Shown here piece by piece: positions 33,829-45,257 of a stretch of 64,000 nucleotides of DNA (position 1 is the first letter of the stretch; the number at the start of each line of letters is the position of its first letter). Position numbers and translations under genes: made by a program. The DNA is from Bicyclus anynana (taxonomy: Eukaryota > Arthropoda > Insecta > Lepidoptera > Nymphalidae). The stretch covers positions 5,394,001-5,458,000 of the forward strand of contig NC_069106.1 in NCBI RefSeq assembly GCF_947172395.1. Reading direction: 5' to 3'. Under the pieces are notes generated by a model. The model had not been told where the DNA came from and did not search any database. It was given only the letters and a program-made list of their open reading frames with translations.

Positions 33829-36800
33829 GGGCCTAATTGTCTAACGGAGTTCATTGATCGTAAAGTTCATACGATCGGCTACGATCAACGATCAATCGTA
33901 ACTTTACATTGGTATTGTCTAATTTAGTTCATTATATGAAGACCGGATGGTGAACGATGAACTGAAATCATTCATGAAGATTGCGTATTGTTTATGCAAA
34001 ACGATAGTGAAACTATCGTTAATAATATTATCAAATTTAAGTCAAACTCCATAATAATGCATATATTTTAACAAAGTTTTATGTCTTTTGTTTAAAACAT
34101 TAAAGAAGCATTAAATTTCACGAAAAATATCTACTATTGAAGAAAATAGCGTGAGAAAATGGTACATGCAACTCGAGTAACAAAACGCATTTAACGAATT
34201 TAACCAAGGGCTATTTGGACTATTTGGTAATCTCCCTGTTGTCTGTGTAGGCTAGTGTCAAAATAACGGGGTATCCTATTAGTCTGTGGTGAAACATAGC
34301 ATATTAATAACCTGTGGATTAGAAATTTTATTTTTTAATTTATCAAAACAAAACAAAATTTTTATTTTTTAGGTTTTAAAGAGAATTTAGAAATTGAGCA
34401 AAGTTTTACTAAATTATATTGATCTTAGGAGCAAAGTTTACTTCGTTTGTGTTATTGTTAATCTAAAATATAAAAGTAAACAAAAAAGAAAACTACCTCT
34501 ATATAATTTTGTCGATGTCCATTTCTTAAGAAGTTTCTCATTAAAACAACCCTTAACTCAGGCAAGGCAGGGCTAAGGTGGTTAGCGTAACTACAAGTGG
34601 AGTTAGCCAACTGAAGAACAATCAACAATGCCCGATTAATAAGTGATCGCGCTGCTGTCTACTACATGTCCCTGCACTAGTTACAGCAGTAATTTCTTTG
34701 TTGGGAAGTATTTAGCACATCCGGGCTGCGCAAGAGGAGAGGGTGGGCAGCTGTCTCTTAGAAAAGTCCGCATGTTATTTTTTCCCAGTGTTAAGTCTCG
34801 TATGAGTCAGCACTAATATACATAGGTTTACCTAAGTGTGTGATGAGTGACTTCACAAACAGACTTATTATTAAAGGATTTGAACAGTTCTTTAGCTCTT
34901 TAGGGTGTTTTATTCCTTCACCAGCCAACAACAGTGTCATAATAACAACGGGTTCGCAGAGATAGTTTATCTAAGCATTTAGATATACCATTCAAAATCC
35001 TCTACTGAGAGCAAAATGTTACTGTTTTATTTTATTTTTTATTCTTTACAAGTTAGGCTACACGTCATCACACTGGAATGCTAAATCAGTTGGTCCAGCC
35101 GGGGATCAAACAAGTTACTTTCATTGTATGAACCTTCGGAACATAAATTATCATTAACATCTGATAGTGGTATATTATACATTAACACCATAACTACCAA
35201 TCCACATTGGAGCAGGTTTTTTTTTTTTTATTCTTTACAAGTTAGCCCTTGACCACAATCTCACCTGATGGTTAGTGATGATGTAATCTAAGATGGTAAC
35301 GGGTTAACTTGTTAGGAGTAGGAAGACAATCCACACCCCTTTCGGTTTCTACATGGCATCATACCCAAATGCTAAATCTCTTAGCGGTACGTGTTTGCCA
35401 GTAAGGTGGTAACTGGCCGAAGCCTCCCACCAGCCAGACCTAGACCAATTGAGAAAACCTCAATCGGTCAAGCCAGGGATCGAACCCAGGAAATCACTGC
35501 TAATGTTTTCCTCTCAAAGATTCTATCTAACTTTTAGTATGAAATATTATTTTTTTTTTTTTATTTCAGACTAAATTGATTATTATGAACAGACTATTAC
35601 GATGAACCACTGATATTGAGAGAGACATGAAGATGAGTGCTTTGACAACAAGACTGACTAGCTGAGCCAGCTTAAGAATTATGTGCTGTGTGTGTGTGTA
35701 ATTCCAGGAGCTCTCTATGTCAGCTATCCATCTAAAATATTCTTACTCATTTTTGTTAATTATAAAATAAATTTGATTATTCACTATGTAACTTCATTGT
35801 ACCTATCCTGTGATTGACTGAAGCTGTTAGAAAGGTAGCATCTGTAATAATTTATTTACGGTAAAACATATTTAAAAATAAATATGCTTTAACATTTAAG
35901 TATGGCCAATATGTTGTCTAGTACAGTGAGCAGGGCTGAACCCATGATCCCTCAGTGTCTAGTCTGGCCCCTCTATGGAGTAGCTAGTTAGGCTTTAGCA
36001 GATTTATATCCTAATTTGGTAATACTCGTTTTTCTGATTTAAGAAAATATACTAATCATCAAAACAGTGTCTGCAAGTTACTGTACAGGCCGACTGGATG
36101 AGAAGTATAAATTTGATTATTTTTAAGCTTTGTGGTTTCCGGGTTTAAAAAATGTCTAACTGAAAGTCTATGTCTACTGTATTTATTATTATTATAATAA
36201 ATAAACTTAAAAAATCTTTTTTTTTATGAACTTCCAACCCCTATTACACCCTCAGAGGTGTCATTTTCATAATTCTTAGAATACTAGTTGTCTAGATACT
36301 GTAATAAAAAGATACAGTTCGGGGGATTGTAGGGGTAAGCACTGGACCTACTGAACCAATTTTGAAGATTATTTTACCAATAAAAATCCACATTTGAGTA
36401 TTATAGGCCATGTATTTCTTCCCACGGGAACAGGAATTATGTGGGTGAAACTGCAGGGGGGTGAACATACACAGGTATTATAAATGTATTTTTTACAACT
36501 ACACTTTTTGAATATTTTATTTAATTATTGTAATGGTAAAAAAAATATTAATAGTAAAATGTTAAACTAAAAGCTTTAGTTTTAGAAAAAACTACAACAA
36601 AACAAACTCAGCAAAGTAAGTATTCTTTTATTTTTAAATATCAAAGACCAAATCAAATATCATCAGCATTTCACAATCTATGCAAATATTTTGATAATAC
36701 ACACACATTTATGATTTGACCAGATAACAGGGTCATCAGTACAATGTCCTGTCAGCTAAAAGCCTTTGCCATCTTTTCTTCAGCACACCAATATGTTATT

Positions 36801-38065
36801 CCACTGTATTGCAGGTGCTATTTGCAATATTGGAGTCTGCAGTTATAGGGCATATTCCAAATCTCCTGTAAAGCAAAATTGTTAATATTGAGCATATTAT
36901 AAAATATACACATCACTATTTAGTCTCAATGTAAGTGTAGTTTGTGTACTAAGATAATATAGCAGACAGACAAGCTTCGCTTTGACTCATTCCCTATTCC
37001 TATCCTATTCTACTCCCACCCATTGGCTTATCTATTATTATTTCCTATTCCTATTCGGTAGCTCAGAATCCTAGGATTCCTAGGGTGGGCATGCACTAAT
37101 GGAAAATGTAAATGTACCTATGAGCGATGACGAAAGAGTTCGTTCGCCATAATCATACTTTTAAAAATGAAATTTGATTCCTTTTTGCTTAACTTTGCCA
37201 GCAAACTTAACTAAACCACACACTTATGCCATGGAACACAGATCCAAACATATTGGATACAACAACATGCAAGATGTCGCAGAAATCGAGTTTATGTCGC
37301 TCTATGGACTAAGTGTCTCTTTGTGTGGTACGTCCAAAGAAAGTGTGTGTAAGACATTGGATGCTGGAAGAAAGATGCAGTTTGATCCCCAGTTCTTGGA
37401 GGAGTGAGATGTTGTTTCGAAACTGTGTCCAGGATATGCAAGCATTCTTCTCCAACACCACATTTCTAGAGTGTGTATCTTCTTTTTCTCACTTTCTCTC
37501 AGAGTCCAAGTCTCAGCATCCTATATAAATCGATTAATGGCACTCAATTAACTTCATTGTTTTGACTTTAAAAGTTCATTGCAAAGAATATATTATTTAT
37601 TACTCTTTCTAATAGAGTTCATTGTTTACAAACAAAGCACTAAACACTTCGCAAAGTTTCGTACTAAAAATGCTAACTGTGGACGGGGAGACTGAATTGA
37701 GAGATTTAGAATGGAAAAAAATATTAATTTTAGATATTTAATAAAATATAAATTATTATTTTGGAATTTTGGACATCCACAATTTGTCCTTTTTACGATC
37801 AAAGGTGACTCAAGACCCATCGTAAGTTTTTGACATAGGCCATGAAGATAAAACTTTAAACAATTCGAAGACAATCGCAAATAACTGTCAAATCATATAA
37901 AATCATTCACTCTTCGTATAAAAATAACGATCTAATCGTAATGAACTAACTATGCCCAACCGATGGCTTTCCATTGGCTTACACAATCCGAAATAGCTGT
38001 TTGACAAGTAAAAACGTACGATTTCAACTGTCAAATTCAATCGTTTGCGTTAGACAATTAGGCCC
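33829..38065 (+). mobile_element. Large non-autonomous DNA transposon, left copy (4,237 bp)
   Basis: It is bounded by perfect inverted ends GGGCCTAATTGTCTAACG. The reverse complement of the whole element is found again at 47517-52567, forming a giant inverted repeat. No transposase is encoded. Passengers include a SINE family-a copy (about 35220-35490, inverted), a second SINE scrap (35033-35115), a LEP1-like piece (36290-36470) and a broken RTE-type LINE fragment on the minus strand (about 37085-37525), so the short open frames here are not genes. Flanks are ACCTT on the left and AAGGT on the right: they complement each other rather than repeat directly, so the expected target duplication is missing. 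Confidence 0.85.
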
Positions 38066-38324
38066 AAGGTACCTATACAATATCAATACTGTTTTAATTT
38101 GAACTTATTATAAAATCATTATATATTTTAATAAGTAGGTACAAAGATTTTATACTAATAGATACGTGTACTTTTTCTAAGATTAAATATGTCAATTATC
38201 ACTAGCGCGTCGAAACTGAGGCGAACACAAGTGGCTGATTGCCTTAATATTTTATTTTATTAAATGGCTAAATATTGTCTACAATGTCTACAAAAGTATA
38301 GACACTATATATATACTCAGAGGT

Positions 38325-38398
38325 ACAATTATCCGTCCACTTCTATATATTCGCGTCATATTAAAAAACGCGGATAATTGTGCTTCTGAGTATATATA
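38325..38398. mobile_element. Tiny MITE, copy 1
   Basis: The ends are TATACTCAGAGGTACAATTA and TAATTGTGCTTCTGAGTATA, inverted to each other, with CCGTCCACTT and GCGTCATATTAAA inside. A homologous copy lies at 58972-59054. Confidence 0.65.
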
Positions 38399-40835
38399 AA
38401 TAAATATATATAATGTAAGTAAAAAAATTGTGTATGTGTACGCAATGGAGTAGATAAATTGGTATCATTTTTTGGTTTACCTGGTTTTTGGCGGGAAATC
38501 GTAAGAATTACTTAAAGCTCTCTTTTTATTTTCATTCATTTGCTGCAGTTTAGAGTTTTATTGCGTAAAGTAGAATGCACTTTGTTCAATTTAGTTCAGA
38601 AAAGGTGCACAAGTGAAGTGGAGAATAAGTAAGAAAGTTTTAAGTTATTGCATAAATTGTCTCGCAAGACTATTAGTTTTCGTAAGGTTGCCTTCGCCAT
38701 ATTAAAGCATGACTTGATCAGTGGCTTGCACGCCATCGATGCAAAAATGCTCTGCATATCCTGAGAACTCACTAAAAATCTGCATTAGAAAAGGAATTTT
38801 CTATTATGTACGCCATTGGACTTGACTGAGGACTTTGATTGACGATGGACTACATTTAACCACATTCGCAGAAGTGCTTGTTATTACCGATGCACCTACT
38901 CTATGTCAACACGCCGAACTGTGCAGCTATTATTTATAACCCTGTTAGAATAATTATTTTTTCGTGTAACGTAAGCCATAACTTTCAAAAATTGCTGTAA
39001 AATATAATGTAATGTAAAGGTATTCAGTCACAAATGGAAAAAGGAAATGTAGCAAAGAGTAGAGTAAGTATAATGTAGAGTTTGCCTAATGAAACTCGAG
39101 AAAACGGAGCGCATTCCGCAAAGTATAGTGCAAATATTGGCATAACTCAGTTTGATACTTGTAATTTTTAAACATACCTTTATGTTTTCACACATATGCG
39201 TTTTTAACAAACATTAGTAGATTGTTTTTTAATTTGCCACGCAATTTCAGTCTCTACTTTCAGTAACTAAACTTTAATAAGTTAAGTGAGTATATTAAAT
39301 TAATTAAATTAATATGCACTTTTGAAATTGAAAAAAAGTACTTGTCACGTTTGGATATAACGTACAATTTTGTGTTTGTTTTTTATTACTGATTTTTTTG
39401 TAAAAAGGTAGGTTTAACTTACCTAGGTCGATTACATGGACTATTTTGTAGACAGAAAAACTTAATTATAGGTAGGTAATTAGGAACTAGTTTTTTTATG
39501 ATTGTCTATGTTTATTTAATACGAATAAGTATTAAACTGAATATAATCTCTTGTGGACTTTTTCTTAAACATATTCCTAAAAATATAAAGGTCGCATGGA
39601 TTTCATGGATCATTACGAGTATGTATAGGATAAGGAACTTTCGTTCGGATATGTATAGCTTGGAAGAATAACTTAAAGATGTGACCAGACCCCAATGACA
39701 GTTACAACCCATTTATGTGGAAAGTTCTCATCAATACAAATTAATCAAGAACAATGACAAGGTAAATACTGTAAACCGTTGAGGAGTTCCATTAACTGTC
39801 CCTTGTCTTCGTCATCAGACTCCTAATGACAGTCTTAAACCATCTAAGCGTAAAACAATACCTATGAATACAAGTTGATTAAACCTGATAATATAATGCC
39901 CTCCAAAAAAAAATCGAATGTACACAATTTGACTTGTTACAGTTTTATTTTATGTCTGTACCAATAAATTGCCGCGTAGATGTTTTTTTATCTATAGATC
40001 TTTTATTTTGTGAATAGGTACCTATTGTAGGAAAAATCTAGTAGTCTGAGATAGATATGACGTCGCTCAATCTCGTGTTGGCTTGTGCCGACGCTTGGTG
40101 GCGTGACTTGTTTCCGTAAAGAGTAGGGAGTTAGAGAGTGGTAACCATCTGGCGGGAACGACAGGCCATATAAGGCGCTCGCTGTACAGTCTAGCTCATT
40201 CTTGTCATGGCGTTTGATCCGTTCACACCTTTTGTTTGATTTTGGGATAGGCGGGGAGAGTGACTTGAGTGAGTGGAAAAGGGAGTGACTCCACTCAAGG
40301 TGCCATTCTCTCTCAAACATACTCCATTCTCTGCCATTCTATAGTCCACAACTTTAGGCTTTTTACACAACAATATCACTTCTCAAAAAGGTTCTTTTAG
40401 GGCGACACTTTTCGTTTCGATTCACATACATTGTATTTTTAATAATAAGCTTTACGGCTCTGGGTTCTAGCCCTTTTGAGCCCGGATTCACAAACAATAA
40501 ATTAATTATCTCGGACCAATAATAGAAGGACCTACCTCGCAAGACGTTACCTCTCTGTCAAAGAATCAACGATCTATCTATATAGAGCGGGGCATTTAGA
40601 AGTGTTTGTAAAATCGACTGGGATAGTTGAGCGGCTATCGCGTGTAAAAAAACTAACAAACGCGTTAGATTGTTCGATTGTATCGATGTTTCATTGTTGT
40701 AATCGTTTTCGTCGTCTAAAAAACTCCCTAAATATTCCGGTTTGTGTAGTAAGTAGTTCAATGGCATGAAAAACGGCCAACAACTTCTAATTCAGTAAAA
40801 GATGACGTGACGTTCAATTTGAAAATATTTCTATT

Positions 40836-41100
40836 TTATTTTTGTTATTCTTTACATGTTAGCCCTTGATTTCAGTCTCACCTGATGGTAAGTGATGATG
40901 CAATCTAAGATGGACGGTATGATTTCTACACGACATCATACCGGAACGCTAAATCGCTTAGCGGTACGTTTTGTAGGTAGGGTGGTAACCAGCCAGACCT
41001 GGCACAATTAAGAAATTCTCAATCGGCCCAGCCGGGGATCGAACCTAGGTCCTCCGTCTTGTAAATCCACCGCGCGTACCAGTGCGCCACGGAGGTCGTC
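40836..41100 (-). mobile_element. SINE family a, inverted
   Basis: Read on the minus strand it starts with GACCTCCGTGGCGCACTGGT and the B-box-like GGTTCGATCCC, then has the family body with an internal deletion, and ends in the A-rich tail (TTATTCTTTAC on the + strand at about 40845). Confidence 0.75.
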
Positions 41101-42271
41101 AAAAACATAATTATAATTTATAATAAATTTGTAATAAAAACAATATCTAAAAGAAAAATCGATTCTATTCTTCTAACGAACGAACGAACAGAACATCGAT
41201 CCATTAATTTAACGTTCTGTGTACAGATTATATTATTCTTGTTAAATATTTTATTATTTATTCTTTTTAAATATTTTCGATGACTGAGTTTACCTCGTCC
41301 CTTTCAAAAAACGACAGACAATTTTGTTGCTGCATTTGGGTGCGATGCATTTCCATTTCTAATTCCTCTATGCTAAATATATAGAGTTTGCACAAAAACA
41401 ATACAAACGACATAAAAAGAACCCAAGCAGACATGAGTCACAAACCATTATGAAAAATAAAGATATTGAGTTTTATGGGTATTAAATGTGCATTTATAAA
41501 ATTAAATAATAACTTTAATAATTTTTATAAATGTCGTATTTTCATATCAAAAGAAGATGTTTTCTTTTATTTTAATGTGAATTTTACCTTTCATTTATTG
41601 CAGAAATACCCTATACTATGATTAATTTTTTGATTTTGTGTTATTAAGTGAAAGAAGATTTGACATTTCACACACACACACTTCACAGCACAAAACACTA
41701 CTTTATTTGTTGTCTGTGACTAATACTCCTACCTCACAGTATTCGTTAACTAAATCCAGACTGTTGTGCGTATTTTCTTCCTTTGTAATTTTTATTATTT
41801 CGTTTTGTTCTCGTTTCGTTGTTGTTGTTAATTATTGTTTATTTGTTGTTTGTTTTTCGCGCGTATCTTGTATGTATTATTTATTACCTCATATCTTCGA
41901 AACCGCTGAACGGATTTACGTAATTCAGATATCCTTAGATTTGTTTTAATAACCCAAGTGTTCTTAGATAGGTGAAATTAAAAAAAAACCAACAAGACGA
42001 CTGTGAGATGCTATAGAATCGGGGTGATTTTTTTTTAAATATTGCAACAAGGGAATCAAATTCAAGGGCTTTTTGTGAGAATTTCAAAATGGTATATAAT
42101 GGCCAACAAAAAACTACAATTAGAAAAACGTTATTTATTAATTGTATATACATAATACGCGAGGCGGACGACTATAAGGTTTATGAAGTGTAGTTATAAA
42201 ATACCTTAAATAGACTAAATTAAATATATTGATTATAAAACTCGACATGTGCGAGTCGGATTCGCCCACCG

Positions 42272-42869
42272 AGGGTTCCGTAGATTTTTTTGAATATTTA
42301 CTTATCCTCGGTTGGACGTAGGTATACACTATCGTACTTTGTAACAAACGTAACAAATAAATCCGAAATTCACCATCTATCTAACTAAAAATTATGAAAT
42401 AAAATAATTAAATAAACGAATACCCGACTGCATAAATGATACAAAAACTGATTAAACTAAAGTGGGGACCTATTAAAAAATGTAGACGTAAATCATTATA
42501 TTCAATATAATAGGTCCCGACTGTTTTCTAATTTTTTTCTACACTTCTGGACTGAGCTTGTTTTTTTTCTTTTCAGTTTTTGTATCATATAGGCATTCGG
42601 GTTTTTTATTTGTTTAATTAATTAATTTATTAATTTTATTTAGTTTAGTACGAAAATGAGTGAAGCGGAGCCTGGTACTAGCCGGAGCAGTTATTCCGCA
42701 TTGCTATCGTTTCCGTCACCAAAAAAGAAACGTACAAAGCTATCACCCTTATCGTCCTCCGAGAAAACCGTTTTGATTAATGTGTTTAAATATGTCGAGG
42801 ATACCTTATGCTTGCTTATACATAATAAAAAACAAAACTATAAGGGTTCTTTATTGACTACGGAACCCT
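42272..42869 (+). mobile_element. Decayed DNA transposon with N-terminal transposase fragment
   Basis: The ends AGGGTTCCGTAG and CTACGGAACCCT are inverted. Inside, a second inverted pair (ATACCCGACTGCATAAATGA at 42419 and its diverged inverse ending near 42600) suggests nesting or a complex end. An open frame at 42656-42871 begins MSEAEPGTSRSSYS, contains the basic motif PKKKRTK and then SSSEKTVLINVFKYVE, which looks like the N-terminal part of a transposase-type DNA-binding protein. It stops after 71 residues in the right end of the element, so it is truncated. Confidence 0.45.
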
Positions 42870-43575
42870 GAATATAAGTGAAACATTATCTGTTAGATAA
42901 ATAACAGGATATAGGAATATAGAATAAAAAAAATATTGGTTATCAAAGGAAGTTTTATTTCATGACAATATTCGTAAATAATGCTGTAGTAAAATGTTGA
43001 GCACCCCTGAGTCAGCTGTTTTTGTTTATTTACATTGTTTAAAATACCTACCCGATCTGACTATAGGGTCTTATTTTGGTTACAGTTTGATTTGTTGTTG
43101 ATTGTTGTACAAGTTGTCCTGACAATTATGTTATGGTGAATCACAACTGTTGTTCGACATAGGTTCCTTATTTTTATAATCCACTTCTGGGTCTGCTAAA
43201 ACTATTTTTTTTATTTTTTTTTTATTATTTTATATTTTTTTTTCGTGTGGATGTTCATCTATTATGGTCCATTCATCTTTTGGTGACACTACTTTATTAC
43301 CTATTCGTTCTTAATTTGAATGATGATTCATGATTAATTCATTAAAAAGTGCCAAAATATCAAACCAGTACGTAACCGTTAATATTTTTATTGCGCGTCA
43401 TAAAATAAAGATATCTACTATCATGACATTGTGATTAAAGATTAATGTTTAATTTAAATTTTTAAGTAGACTTTTTGTAATAATATACATTAGCGTGCAA
43501 AGTGTACCCATTACCTACTAGTGCATTAATCAGAAAAACGTACCTACGAAATAACAAAAAAAAAAAAAAATTACT

Positions 43576-43860
43576 ATGGTTGAACCAATTACCACACAAC
43601 CTGGATTAAATGAAGCAGTTAACGCGAATAAAGATAACCCTTTCGGAGACATTGCAACAGGGCAAGTACAAACTGTTGAACCTATTCCGAACGAAGTTAC
43701 TCCTGAGGAAGAAGAGATAAACAAAAGAAAAGAATCTCTTGGAGAATTACATTCAGACATATGCGATTGTTTTGCGGAGTGTTTTGTCGAACCCGATTAT
43801 GAAGAGTGTGACGTCTGTTGTTGTGGTTGTTCAAATACAGACACACCAGACTTAGCTTAA
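43576..43860 (+). CDS. Gene C: small acidic Cys-rich protein, relative of genes E and F
   Basis: Single exon, 94 residues. The N-terminus MVEPITTQPGLNEAV is almost the same as that of gene E (MAEPITTQPGVNEVI). The second conserved block is VEPIPNEVTPEEEE, matching VEPIGNEVIEEE in E. The C-terminal part has clustered cysteines (CDCFAEC, CDVCCCGC) but no 11-residue repeats. No signal peptide or membrane segment. It lies in the spacer between the two inverted transposon copies. Its upstream DNA (43290-43380) shares TTCTTAATTTGAAT and AAAAAGTGCC with the promoters of E and F, so promoter and coding region have common descent. AATAAA is at 43908. Function not recognised. Confidence 0.7.
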   Translation: MVEPITTQPGLNEAVNANKDNPFGDIATGQVQTVEPIPNEVTPEEEEINKRKESLGELHSDICDCFAECFVEPDYEECDVCCCGCSNTDTPDLA

Positions 43861-44026
43861 ATAAGTTTATCATGTGAGTTATTTAGATTAGTATCTACCT
43901 ATATCTAAATAAAAGGATCTCTTCGTGCACAAAAATATGCTTCGCGAGAAATTTCTCTGCCAATATCTAAATTATACGTGTTATAGATTCGTCAGTTTGA
44001 ATCAAAGAATATAATAATAATAAATG

Positions 44027-44755
44027 ACCTCTTTGGGGAAACCGATGATTTTGTCTGTGCAATTATGGACGAAGTTATAAAGACGAGAAACTACTGGAAA
44101 CATATTATGAAAGATGGCACTCTAGAATTCTGTCGAGCGTGTCATTGTCCTGGGGAGTTCCTCAGGCATATTGTGTCCGGGTGTTCTCACCTTGCTAACG
44201 GCGAATACTTGCACAGACATAATCAAGTAGCCAAGATAAGATAATCCACTACCAGCTTGCTCTTATGTATTGATTCTGAGATGCCTTACTATAGGTACGA
44301 CCCAGCGTCAGTTCTTGAAAATAGCAGTGCATTGCTCTACTAGGACCGAACGATTATCACTGACAGGTATATTGTAGCCAATAGACCTGATAAATAGTGT
44401 TAGTTGATCGGTCGGTGCGCCGTGCAATAATTGTTGATATCACTGTTCCACATGACGATAATCTGGTTAAAGCTGAAAAGGAAAAAGTATCAAAATACTT
44501 GAGGACCTTGCTCACGAGATTACCTCCATGTAGAATGTTGAGTCAACTATTATTGTTCCGGTAGTTGTTTCAGTCAATGATCTTATAGCGAAAAGCTTCG
44601 ACCAACATCTCAAGAAGCTTTCACTAAACAGTTAGATCAAGGGTCGGATACAGAAGGCAGTGATTCTTGAGACGGCGCGTATTGTGAGGAGGTTTCTCAC
44701 TCTGGAGTCCTGACCACCGGTTGCTTGGGCACTTATATGTCCCGCAGCGAGGGGG
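44027..44755 (+). pseudogene. Truncated R2/R4-like non-LTR retrotransposon (C-terminal part of ORF)
   Basis: Across three frames the + strand encodes fragments characteristic of the C-terminal region of an R2/R4-type LINE protein. There is a zinc-knuckle-like segment (EFCRACHCPGEFLRHIVSGC, 44130-44190), then NGEYLHRHNQVAK, MPYYRYDPASVLEN, DRTIITDRYIVANRPD and RAIIVDISVPHDDNLVKAE. Several frameshifts and stops (for example at about 44242 and 44398) make it dead. It lies between genes C and D. Confidence 0.7.
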
Positions 44756-45257
44756 TTAATTTTTTTTACACCTAAGTTTTTACTAGTGTTTTGTATATTT
44801 TGTATGTATAACATTGTTAAAAATTAAAAAACAGGAGAAATTTAAAATCAATCAATTTAAATCAAACCTAAACTCCTATACCTATTAAATATCTATGATT
44901 CAAATCACATTCATCTATATTCTGTGTGGCCTGTGGGTCTGTGGTGAATTAGTATCTATTGATCTATGGCTGAATTCAACTTTACGTAGTAATTAATAAC
45001 GAATCTGTGATCACAGACGACAAATGAAGTCTGTGATTCCGTTTTCGCATTTGTTATCTGTGGTTTTCGCCATAGCACTGACGTCAGTCATCAACTCAAA
45101 ATAACAAAATAATGTTTTCATTACGCCTAAAATGAGCAGTTCCTACTAATTAAAACTTCGGTTGTGATGTGTTCATCGTTAAGTGCGAAATAAAGTGAGT
45201 AGAGAGTAAATTTATAAATACAAACTAAATTAATAGTTGTTTCCCACGTTCTAAACA

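Larger units (their letters stand above)
38066..42239. other. Intergenic region between the left transposon copy and gene C, first part
   Basis: No gene is supported. It contains a small MITE (38325-38398) and an inverted SINE family-a copy (40836-41100). The stretch 40020-40400 is less AT-rich and includes CATATAAGG with ACAGTC about 20 bp downstream (40168-40190), a possible promoter, followed only by very short frames. 41640-41950 is Phe/Val-rich low-complexity reading frame, not convincing as a gene. Confidence 0.45.

Noticed and set aside
34394..37880. Open frames of 60-105 residues within the left large transposon, repeated in the right copy
   Set aside because: They are identical in both copies only because the transposon is duplicated. 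They overlap SINE, LINE and Helitron scraps and have no domain or start context.
41638..41949. 103-residue + strand frame rich in Phe, Val and Ser
   Set aside because: Composition follows T-rich low-complexity DNA (GTTGTTGTT runs); no start context or homology seen.
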